Under the pieces are notes generated by a model. The model had not been told where the DNA came from. It was given only the letters and a program-made list of their open reading frames with translations, and ran no database searches. Shown here in pieces: positions 1 to 9,959 of a stretch of DNA of 64,000 bases; the stretch's first letter is position 1, and each line of letters begins with the position of its first letter. This DNA is from Epiperipatus broadwayi (lineage: Eukaryota; Onychophora; Udeonychophora; Euonychophora; Peripatidae): contig JAQFVV010000017.1 in NCBI GenBank assembly GCA_028023455.1, positions 7,288,985 to 7,352,984 of the forward strand, read 5' to 3'. Made by a program: the position numbers and the translations under genes.

Positions 1-299
<299 letters not shown>

Positions 300-319
300 A
301 TGAATAATGATAAAGATAT

Positions 320-400
320 GTGTATGAGATTGCGATCTGGGCCAACTAATGAGTGCTGGTATAGCACAAAATGTGCTTCTTGGGAACCATAGATCTAGGT
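320..400 (+). repeat. Degenerate hammerhead-repeat fragment (family 1)
   Basis: This fragment matches the family-1 hammerhead repeat found at 8.8, 9.3, 19.7, 38-41 kb. It keeps the stem I strand GATCT..CCAA, a stem II of GTGCT/AGCAC, and a downstream AGATC. The core is damaged: CTGATGA reads CTAATGA at 346-352 (G5 to A), and the conserved GAAA reads AAAA. It should not self-cleave. Confidence 0.5.
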
Positions 401-647
401 CACATTTTTGGTCATATGTTTGTACATCTCCCACAAGGTGTTAAAAGTGGATAGAAATAAAGTCTTCCCTTGCATGAGAGTAATGTAGTAAAAATTACAC
501 TACAGAAATATTTTTTCTTACTTACCATGTGTTTACAAATCATTAACATTCATTTAAAAAATAAAGATTAAATACAATTACTGTACTTCATCTTTATTTT
601 TTCAAATAAAATGAATAATAAAATGTCAGAATTTTATAAAAATTAAA

Positions 648-2450
648 GATAATTATCTGAAATTCAAAACGGCCACTTGGGGTGTTGATACTATACAAAA
701 TCAATCAAATGTAATGTTACCGGGCCACCGCAACTTTTTTTTTTTTTTATAGAACATGATTTTTTTTGATTAAACAAATTTTTATATATTCATTTTTTTT
801 TTTTTTAAGCTGACATTTTTCTTTATTCAACAAATTTTGCTAATTTAATTTTGAGTTTATTTTTCTGAATTTTAACAACTTTGGACTGTTTCACGATGAA
901 AAAACTTGTTTTAACCCGCTGAAAAAATATAATACAATTATTTGGGATTTGTTTCGACTTTGTTCTACCTTTTTTTTTTTTTTGGTTGACTAAATTATTT
1001 TTTTTTTTTATTATTAAATCAAAAGTAACTTTTGTGGTCAAGTATTGTTAGCCAAGAGGTCATCGCAGCAGCCTTGCAAGCAAGTAGTTGGTTGCAGACA
1101 GTTGTGGGTTCGCGTCCTGCCGATGCTATGACATATGGGAGGGAAAAGCAACTTTTATGTTGTTGGGGGTTAAACAATTGTTTTGAAACCCCAATAATTG
1201 TAACAAAAAGTCAATAATTTTTCTTTTTTTTAAACAACTTTTTTTTCACTTTTTACTTTTATTTATATTTTGTTTGAATTAGCCTTTTTTTTTTTTTTTT
1301 GGCTTCTACAATAAACAGCTTTTTTTTTTTTTTGGGGGGGGGGCTTTCATACTGTTATTATTAACAAAAAGTAAACAAAAATAGTAATTTATTTTAACAC
1401 CACTTGTTTTAACCCTGCTGGAAAAATATAATGCAGTTATTTGGGAATTGTTTCGAATTTTATCTACCTTTTTTTTTTTTGTTGACCAAATTGTTTTCTT
1501 CTTATTAAATCAAAAGTAACTTTTGTGTTTTTTGGGGGCAAAAAATTGTTTTCAAACCCCCCACTAACACACTTGGATAAATAATTGTAACAAAAAGTCA
1601 ATAATTTCTTTTTTTTTTCAACAACTTTTTCTTTATTTTTACTTTTATTTATATTTTGTTTGAATTACCTTTTTTTTGGCTTCTACATTAAACTGCTCTG
1701 GGGGCGGGGGGTCATACTTTGTTATTATTAACAAAAAGTCAACAAAAATAGTCATTTATTTTAACCCCGCTGAGAAAAAATAATCCAAATACTTGTCAAT
1801 TTCTAATGAAATTAAAAAAAAAAAAGTACACAAATTTTGGACTTTTTGAACTTATTTATTATTTTATTGCTGTAATAAAAACAGTCTAGCATTTGGGAGG
1901 ATATTATGTGCCTGAAAAAAGGACACAGTCTCCCTCACTGTCTGTACTCTGCAATTCTGAAAAGTTGAAAAATTGCATGTTCTTCTCAGATCTTTTATTG
2001 GTCTTGTATATTTTCCACGCTGAAACGTGACTTAACGCGAGAGCTTTGTCGAAGCATGTTCGAACATATCCTTTGCCAATTTTTTACATATTAACATTTT
2101 TTTAGGGAAGGGTGGGGACCATATGACAATTATTAGTAATTAACAACATTATTTAAATATAAATGACATTACTCTATTATGAAGATTTGAAAAGTTGTAC
2201 TGACTTGAAATTAAAACACTCTCAAGTGATACGGTAATCAGCTATGAATAGAACAAATGCGTTAATAGTTTTGAAGCACAAAACAGGCCAAAATATTTTT
2301 GTGCAATGTCATGTAAAATGGCCTGCAATGGGTTAATACAATATAAAATGTTGTATTTGCCATAAGGCTGGCCACAGAAATGGCATTTTATGAGGTTTGA
2401 CACATAAACAATGCCATCAGGTGGCCGTGCCCGGATTTCAGATGATTACC
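648..2450. mobile_element. Non-autonomous TIR DNA transposon with 8-bp TSD
   Basis: The left end (648-676, GATAATTATCTGAAATTC...) and the inverted right end (2,420-2,450) form terminal inverted repeats containing ATCTGAAAT and CACGGCCAC-like blocks. The octamer AAATTAAA directly flanks both ends (640-647 and 2,451-2,458), which fits an 8-bp target duplication, as in hAT, P or Merlin-type elements. The interior is low-complexity (long T runs, G and C runs) and holds an internal direct duplication: about 890-1,380 resembles about 1,400-1,770. No transposase reading frame is visible. A tRNA-derived SINE is inserted at about 1,045-1,150. An inverted partial copy lies at 28.69-29.44 kb. Confidence 0.65.
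1042..1150 (+). mobile_element. tRNA-derived SINE, copy 1
   Basis: An A-box-like TTAGCCAAGAGG (1,048-1,059) is followed by a B-box-like GGGTTCGCGTCC, with TGCTATGACATATG at the 3' end. This is the layout of a tRNA-derived SINE with an internal RNA polymerase III promoter. Three more copies occur at 7.82, 19.25 and 53.70 kb. Similar flanks (AAAAG.AACTTTT on each side) could be a target duplication. It sits inside the 648-2,450 DNA element and is therefore the younger insertion. Confidence 0.75.
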
Positions 2451-2814
2451 AAATTAAATATGTTTTTGTAATATCCTTTTTCTTTATTTTGCTGGTTTAA
2501 AATGTGTATCAGTTTCAAAATCTATACAGTCATCCCTAGTTATTGTTATCCATTCCAGAATCTCATTTAAGCTCTTTAAATTTTACGCTTTTTGATGCAA
2601 TATAAGAATGAATTACAATTTGTTTTTTCTGCCACTTGTAACTAATTAATAATTTTTATTTTTTTCACTTAAAAAAGTTACTTTATGATTTCTGTTATAT
2701 TTTTTAAAACTTTTAGCATTACACTTAGAAAATATTCCATTATATGAAATACTCTATCACATCGAGGCAAATAAAAATATATGTACTTTCAGTATAACTC
2801 AAAGAAACATTATT

Positions 2815-4205
2815 AATGAGCCTAAATGCATACAATATTCCAGATAAAAAAAGGCTGCTGCTGCAAACGAGCCTAAATGCATATAATATTCCAGATAAAA
2901 ATGGCTGCTACTGCAAATGAGCCTAAATGCGTACAATATTTCAGATAAAAAATGTCTGCTGCTGCAAATGAGCCTAAATGCATATAATATTCAAGATAAA
3001 AAATGGCTGCTACAGCAAATGAACCTAAATGCATACAATATTTCAGATAAAAAATGTCTGCTGCTGCAAACGAGCCTAAATGCATACAATATTCCAGATG
3101 CTGCTGCAAACGAGCCTAAACGCATATAATATTCCAGATAAAAAATGGTTGCTGCTGCAAACAAGCTAAATGCATACAATATTCCTGATAAAATGGCTGC
3201 TGCTGCAAATGAGCCTAAATAAGTATAATATTCCAGATAAAAAATGTCTGCTGCTGCAAATGAGCCTAAATGCATATAATATTTCAGATAAAAAATGGCT
3301 CCTGCTGAAAATGAGCTAAATGCATACAATATTTTAAATAAAAAAGGGCTGCTGCTGCAAACAAGCCTAAATGTGTATAATATTCCAGATAAAAATGGCT
3401 GCTGCTGCAAATGAGCTAAATGCATACAATATTTTAGATAAAAATGACTGCTGCAAACAAGCTAAATGTGTATAATATTCCAGATAAAAATTGGCTGCTG
3501 CTGCAAACAAGCCTAAATGCGTACAATATTCCAGATAAAAATGGCTGCTGTTGCAAACAAGCCTAAATGCATATAATATTCCAGATTAAAAATGTATGCT
3601 GCTGCAAATGAGCCTAAATGCATATAATATTCCAAATAAAAAATGGCTGCTGCTGCAAATGAGTTTAAATGCGTACAATATTCCAGATAAAAAATATCTG
3701 CTGCTGAAAATAAACTAAATGCATACAATATTCCAGATAAAAATGGCTGCTGCTGCAAATGAGCCTAAATGCATACAATATTCCAGATAAAAATGGCTGC
3801 TGCTGCAAATGAGCCTAAATGCATATAATATTCCAGATAAAAATGGCTGCTGCTGCAAATGAGACTAAATGCATACAATATTCCAGATAAAAATGGCTGC
3901 TGCTGCAAATGAGCCTAAATGCATATAATATTCCAGATAAAAATGGCTGCTGCTGCAAATGAGACTAAATGCATACAATATTCCAGATAAAAATGGCTGC
4001 TGCTGCAAATGAGCCTAAATGCATACAATATTCCAGATAAAAATGGCTGCTGCTGCAAATGAGCCTAAATGCATATAATATTCCAGATAAAAATAGCTGC
4101 TGCTGCAAATGAGACTAAATGCATACAATATTTCAGATAAAAATGGTTGTTGCTGCAAATGACATAAATTTGTACAATATTCCAGATAAAATTGGCTGCT
4201 GCAGC
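2815..4205. repeat. Minisatellite, ~50-bp unit, about 28 copies
   Basis: Each unit contains GCCTAAATGCATA, then AATATTCCAGATAAAAA, then GGCTGCTGCTGC. The left units vary in length (48-52 bp, missing a GCC or one GCT). The units from about 3,760 to 4,130 are nearly identical, as expected for recent local amplification. Long stop-free frames across this region come from the repeat and are not genes. Confidence 0.95.
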
Positions 4206-4209
4206 ATAT

Positions 4210-5290
4210 ATTATACATTTACACATTTTACTGATTTTATTTTTTATTTATTGACATTTTTTATTTATTTACATTTTTATGAATAATTATGAATCAAGTA
4301 TTGCATATTTGTACAGTATATATCATGTTATTATAGTATAATAAAACAAAAAATGGAATTATATTTGCAAAAAGTACTACAGTAATGTTAGCTATAGTCA
4401 GGTCTGCCTTTATGCTTAAGCAGAGGTTGCAGCCTCATATAAAAGATTCAATATAAGAAAAAATATAAATAAAATTGAAATGTGTATAAAAATTCTCAAT
4501 ATTATATACAAAATCATTATTGTTTCCTGCATTTTCTCGTTCAGAAAAATTTGTCGATGAATTTGGGAGATTGCTGTAGACACAAATGTGTAAGCTGTTG
4601 ACCACTTTTAAGCTGACCTGGCTATAACTTGTTTATTCACATTTGGTTTACATTGTTTTACAAATAAAAATAAAACATATACTAGAAATTTTAGGCAGCT
4701 GCAGGCAAACTAGTTGATATTTATTTCTATTTTTAATGGTAATTTATTAAATTTAACCTCAAATTATAAGATTTTGACAAAAATTTTATTAGTCCTGCAA
4801 TTTGCATTAAAAGGTGCCCATGACCAAAATCAGTTTAGATCACCAACAATAAAAAAAATTCTCAATAAAAATTTAACAATGAATGCCATACTTAAAGAAC
4901 ATATAATAATACAAATTTTAGTTATAATTATTGCCCATAGATGTCAGTATCAATTGGAATAGAAAAAAATAATTTCTCCTTAGAAAAAAAAGATACATTT
5001 CTGTGCTTGTATAATTTTACCTTTAATTATGACAGAAAAATAAGTCTATTTTTTATTTGTTTATAAGACACTTTTTTTTGTAGAATTATGAAATATTTAT
5101 TTCTTATTAAGTGTATGATATTTATATCTAACTTTGATTTATTATGTTTGATTATTGGAAAAAAATTAGCTTATTGACATGAAATGGGTTTTGAGTATAA
5201 CTTTATTAGTAATATGTTTTTTTTATTGGAACATCGGTTTTTAATAGGTTTATGATTATAATGAAATTTTTTGAAAACAAAAAGAATTGA
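4210..5290. other. AT-rich DNA, nothing recognised
   Basis: Low-complexity AT-rich sequence with no coding similarity I can recognise, no inverted repeat and no tandem structure. A short C run lies just to the right at 5,301-5,311. Confidence 0.5.
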
Positions 5291-5539
5291 AGAATAAGAC
5301 CCCCCCCCCCCAATATTTATATATTTTTAGATTAAATGATGAAATGAAATTTTTTATTTTGAGAGAAATGTCAGAATCATTCCCAGTTCTTCAAAAGATT
5401 CTTGTTCTCTTGGGATTATTAGAATATCATCTCCTTCAGGCTCCACTCCCTGAATTTGTTCTATGCTTATATCTTATGGCATTTACAACTAGATCCCTAG
5501 GTTGGGGTTTAAATCCCCTATCTCTCATATCACAGGTTG

Positions 5540-6690
5540 ACCTAGTGCCATCAAAAGTGCTCAATAATTCCGCCATTTGTTCCACCATTTTTCTTCTGTT
5601 TCTATGAGCATTTGCTCGACATTGTGAGGAAAACTATCACAGACTATTCTGACAATTTGTTGTTTAGATAGTGGATCTGCTGTTAGTGAATGCAGCTTTG
5701 CTACTTGCCTCCTGAAGAATGGCATAAATGGTTCATTGTGTCACCAATTTTCTTGTGACACCTGGTGATGAATATTTTCTTGGTGATCTTCATTCCAATA
5801 GCTAGCCACTAGAGCCTTTTTATATTCATCAAAAGTAATGGGTTTTCTATATAATGAGTACCACCAAGATTGAGACCCCCCTTGTAGATGACTACATGCT
5901 ATTGCAAACATGCCTACCTCTTTATTCATTTGATTGAAGGTGCAGTATCACTCCAAACTGTCTAGATGTTTTGTCGGAATTTCACTCATGTGGCCAGAAA
6001 GTAATTGAATTTTTAGAAATTGGTTTACAACAGTCAGATTATTTATAATGTGCGTGTTTGCATTCAACTGGTCAGGCTTTTTCAGTTCAGTTTGTGGACT
6101 ATTTTGGCTATAATTTATTTTTTCTACCAAGTGATTGACTTCAACTTTCATCTTGTCTATTTCTCTGTGGTTTTCTAACTTGGTTTCTTCTACCGCTACT
6201 CATACTAACTCAACATTTGCTTCATGTTCTATTTTATTTGTTTTTATTACATTATACATGGTCTCTATTTGATTTTCTATTTGTTTTTGATTGTCGTTCA
6301 CTTCTTTCATTATTTCTTCTTTTATTTTATCATAGCTCATTCCAATCTAGTCCTTTAACTTTTCAAGCATTTCAGCTTGTCCTTCCAATATGCTATTCAT
6401 TTTATTTTGTTTTGTAAGTTCTTCTGCTATTTTTTATATTCTTCAATTGCTTATTTTTGTTTTTCAAGCATGCTGGTTATTAATGCTGTGATTTTCCTAT
6501 TCTCTTCTTTGTGCATAACTTCTTTTTCACTTTTACTTTGTTGTTCCTCACTAGGAACATTCTCTACTTCTTTTGTTTAAGTCTACATTTTTTCTTCACT
6601 GGGGACCTTTTCTATTTCACTAGTCTCGTTTTTATTTTGTTCCTCGCTAAGGACATTTTCTATTTTTTTTTATCTTGAGCCTCTATTTCT
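5540..6690 (-). pseudogene. Gypsy/Ty3-like gag remnant
   Basis: Read on the - strand, 5,929-5,741 encodes a capsid-like stretch with a W-W pair (SQSWWYSLYRKPITFDEYKK), typical of the retrotransposon Gag domain (Trp-rich helix, then F..y..al...y). After a stop the same frame runs on to about 5,590 (SKQQIVRIVCDSFP...). Upstream on the - strand (6,690-5,950) is a charged, probably coiled-coil segment rich in E, K and Q. Several stops and frame breaks show it is dead. No protease, reverse transcriptase or LTR could be tied to it. The Gypsy integrase remnant at 23 kb has the same orientation but may be a different insertion. Confidence 0.5.
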
Positions 6691-6699
6691 TGTTATATT

Positions 6700-7800
6700 T
6701 AGAAATTTAAACAACTTTTTATATTATATATCTTTAATACTGTATTTTATTCATACTAATAAGTTTACTAATTTCTATTTTATTTAATTTATAATCAAAC
6801 ATGAGTGTTCAGTCAATTTTCCCCACTACATTCCCCCTAATATCACTTGCATCTTGATTCCTAATCTAATGCCAATGTCTACCTGCCTATTTTCCTATAT
6901 CTATAATATATATATTTCTTTTTTAAATATCAACTATATTATTTTATTAAACGAAATTCACTTATCTTTCTTTTATAGCATATAAAATTATCATTAGTGC
7001 CATTTGATCTCTTTCATCTCTCATAAATTCTTTCACTTTAATTATCTATTTTTATTTATGTGAGCGGATTTTTTACCTTTTTTACATTACATATTTTTTT
7101 CTTCTATTTTTTTCATGAACGAATGTTTGTGCTCTCACATTGGATGACATTTGTAATGGGAATTATGTCTCCTTAAACTTAAATAATTTATTTTATAAAA
7201 CTCATATGATTTTGCAATATGATTTTTAAGAGACCCATTACTCAAGCAGGCAAGTAAATATGATTAATATACGTCAATCATACCCCCTGTCAGACTGAGA
7301 TTTAATAAAAATATTAAACTGACAATCACCTTTCCAGACTGAAGTAGTTTCCTGGCTGCATAAAATGTGAAACATCTCATGGGGATATATATATAACAGG
7401 TTTAAACACAGGGTGCCAACCAATACTTACACTGGAATCCATGAAATATTATTAACACATTTCAAGCACTTGACCCATGGCTATCTTAACATGAGACCGG
7501 CTACACATTTACTTATGTGAATGGAGAGAGAGACATAAAACAACATTAATAATTTAAACAAATTTATTAAAAGATAATAATTAGAAAATGTAATTATTAA
7601 GAAAAATAATAAAATATGAAACACATAAGAGATAGTATACACTTAACAAGTATACATGCTTATGATAACAAATTCTATTCCAGATAAAATTTAAAAGTTT
7701 TAATAATGACGTCAATGAATATTTACCTAGAATAAAATACGCACAGCTTTTGGAGTTTATTTGTGGGTTAAACATCGATCCTGATTTCCATAGGCATTTT
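6700..7800. other. Unassigned AT-rich stretch
   Basis: I see no gene. It includes possible LTR or leader sequence of the antisense Gypsy remnant to its left, but I could not identify paired LTRs. Around 7,150 there is TGTAATGGG, and a related TGTAATGGGC occurs on the - strand near 23,045. This is too short to define an LTR. Confidence 0.3.
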
Positions 7801-7816
7801 TTTACACAGTTCTTGG

Positions 7817-7904
7817 TTTTTTTTTTTTTTCCATATGTCATAGCATCTGCCAGGACGCGAACCCACACCCGTCTGCAACCAACTACTTGCTTGCATGGCG
7901 GTTT
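7817..7904 (-). mobile_element. tRNA-derived SINE, copy 2, with 17-bp TSD
   Basis: This is the same SINE as at 1.05 kb, in reverse: a T run (poly-A tail), CATATGTCATAGCAT, the inverted B box (GGACGCGAACCC) and CAACCAACTACTTGCTTGC. It is 5'-truncated before the A box. The 17-mer CACAGTTCTTGGTTTTT occurs at 7,805-7,821 and again at 7,920-7,936, which fits a target site duplication from LINE-type insertion. Confidence 0.8.
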
Positions 7905-8689
7905 TTGTATATGGATATTCACAGTTCTTGGTTTTTCTTTGTATGAGGGTAATCATCCCTTTTGCTCAGATTTGATCAGTTTTCTTGGTCAAGGTATTTG
8001 CAACATAAAGGAAGCTTCTTGGTTTCTTGCTCTACGGTGTGTCTGGTTTACTTAATTTGGTAGTATGCATTGAAACATTGGCAGAAGGTGAATTAGAGTA
8101 ACTTACCATGACATTTTGCTAATGGCACATGGGAGATGAGAGGAGGAAATGGCTGAACACCAGCTTTTGGTTCTAGCTGCGCATTCTCTTTAATAATTCA
8201 ATAATAATCTAATAACTTAATAACTCTCTAACTGAACTGAACTAAAAACTGAAGACCATAGAGGATGTGTGCTTTTTATACTACTCTAACCCCCCCCCCC
8301 CTGCTTGAGTTTCAACCGCCCTATCAATAGATTTTATCTCTAAAAAAATTTAATTACAATATACAATACTTAATTTTTTTGGTTTTTCTATTTTAATTAC
8401 AGATTAGTCATCTTGTTCAACTAATCAGTCTGGAATCTTAATCTCCAGAGCGTGATTAGTTTTGTACAAACTATTTAATTTAATCATAAGAACTTTTTAT
8501 TTTTTTAATTAAAATACTTTTTTCAAAGAGTATTTTGACAGAATTATAAAATAAAAGTATATAAAAGAAAGACAAGTTACAATTATTGCTAATTCCTAAC
8601 TTATCTCTAAATTTTCTTTCTATTTTTTTTTTTAACTTCTAGCCTTTCAAACTATTGAATTATGATTATATTAAATTTTATATATTTTT

Positions 8690-8975
8690 TTAATAAAAAA
8701 ACAAACAAGTGAATTATGTAACTCGTATATATACACACTTTTGTGCAACGTGTGTATATCCATACCATTACAATATATACATATATATGTGTGTGAGATA
8801 TATTGCTCTGGGCCAACTGATGAATGCTGATTCAGCGTGAAATACATATATTGGAGATCATTTATCTTTTTCACATATATGTGGTTTTGTTTATTGATTC
8901 TATTGGATAGAGTGAATGATTGTAGAGAGCTGAATGTCTGGGTTCAAATTCCCTTTAATTATATCTAGGTTAATT
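8690..8975 (+). mobile_element. Hammerhead plus tRNA-like repeat (family 1), copy at 8.8 kb
   Basis: A dispersed repeat with an (AT/GT)-rich lead, a hammerhead motif (see 8,803-8,862) and a tRNA-like tail. The tail reads TTGGATAGAGTGAATGA (A-box-like), then CTGGGTTCAAATTCCC (B-box-like, 8,938-8,953). Other copies are at 0.33, 9.3, 19.7, 38.2, 38.5, 40.65 and 40.98 kb. The combination resembles schistosome SINE-like hammerhead repeats and animal retrozymes. I do not know a name for this family. Confidence 0.65.
8803..8862 (+). ncRNA. Hammerhead ribozyme motif, core intact (family 1)
   Basis: The core CTGATGA is at 8,817-8,823. Stem II follows (ATGCTG/CAGCGT with loop ATT, one G-U pair), then GAAA at 8,839-8,842. 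A three-pair stem III (ATA/TAT with loop CA) leads to the predicted cleavage after A at 8,850. Stem I pairs CCAA (8,813-8,816) with TTGG (8,851-8,854), plus an outer TCT/AGA. The usual G-C pair at the base of stem II is A-U here. The very short stem III is typical of retrotransposon type I hammerheads that work as dimers. Confidence 0.65.
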
Positions 8976-9189
8976 ATATATATATATATTATACTTGTAC
9001 TTCAGTATTACATATTCAGCCTGTATTCTGTCCATACTTCTACTTTATATCTAAATGGACATATTAAGGTCCTATATATGAGGGGTCAGATTGATTTAAG
9101 GTCAACATGGGTATGACTATAGTACCGTTATCATCAAGGGCTTTGAGGATTCTGTAATGAGATCTTCAGTAATATGGATGGCTGGAAAG

Positions 9190-9455
9190 TGATGAAGCCT
9201 GTCTATTAAAGTGTGTAGATTTGCCATTTAATGTAAACAGAGCACTGATTATATATATGTGTGTGTGTGTGTGATGATGATCTGGCTCAACTGATGAATT
9301 CTGGTTCAGCATGAAATACATTTATTGGATATCATTTATATTAATAACATGTATGTGGACAATGTGTATCAGTTATATAGGATAGAATGAATGACTGCCA
9401 GGAGCTTGAAAATCTGGGTTCAAACCCCCTTTAATTACATCTAGGTGAAGTATAT
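9190..9455 (+). mobile_element. Hammerhead plus tRNA-like repeat (family 1), copy at 9.3 kb
   Basis: It begins with the family lead AGCCTGTCTATTAAAGTGTG (about 9,198) and TGAGCACTGATT-like sequence. The hammerhead has CTGATGA at 9,291-9,297 and GAAA at 9,313-9,316. The end is a tRNA-like tail with CTGGGTTCAAACCCCC near 9,415-9,430. Stem II has one mismatch (ATTCTG/CAGCAT) and stem III is weakened, so activity is doubtful. It lies about 200 bp from the 8.8-kb copy in the same orientation. Confidence 0.6.
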
Positions 9456-9492
9456 ATGTTATACTTGTATTTCAATATTAACTAATATATTC

Positions 9493-9541
9493 AAAGATCA
9501 GCCTTTCAAGCTAATTGTGCATGTGTCTTCTGCGAGTGTTA
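9493..9541 (+). repeat. Solo half-copy of the adjacent palindromic element
   Basis: ATTCAAAGATCAGCCTTTCAAGC and the following bases match one arm of the palindrome at 9,786-9,959, up to and including the loop bases TCTTCTGCGAGTGTTA. Confidence 0.8.
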
Positions 9542-9785
9542 ATTAATAAATGAATACTTCACTCCACAATACAAGATATAGTATTTATGCAGGAATAAAA
9601 GGAATCCTCTTATTCCTACAACTCAAATTCTTTTATATGAGCAAATCTGAAGTACTGTTGAATGAAGCATGAGAGTAGAATTCTCACTTTAAATTACTAT
9701 CTACGATGTTGTGATAAATGATGTCGGTGAAATTGTCTAGAATTTACTAAACGTCACTCTAAGTGAAACTTAATTATCAGTAAAT

Positions 9786-9959
9786 AAGCATTTATTTTTA
9801 TATAATGCTATGCATACAATTGTATACATTCAAAGATCAGCCTTTCAAGCTAATTGTGCATGCGTCTTCTGCGAGTGTTACGCATGCACAATTAGCTTGA
9901 AAGGCTGATCTTTGAATGTATACAATTGTATGCATAGTGTTATATAAAAATAAATGCTT
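9786..9959. mobile_element. Near-perfect palindrome (MITE-like foldback)
   Basis: Two arms of about 78 bp (9,786-9,863 and 9,881-9,959) are almost exact reverse complements. They are separated by a 16-bp loop. The outer ends read AAGCATTTATTTTTATATA. No reading frame is present. A one-arm copy sits 300 bp upstream, so the family is mobile or amplified. Confidence 0.9.

Noticed and set aside
2873-4218. Several open frames of 67-144 codons, rich in L, S, A, F and Y
   Set aside because: They are translations of the 50-bp minisatellite in repeating frames. The sequence is periodic and has no domain.
7750-8055. A 101-codon + strand protein
   Set aside because: The frame crosses a reversed SINE with its poly-A tail and target duplications. 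It has no domain.
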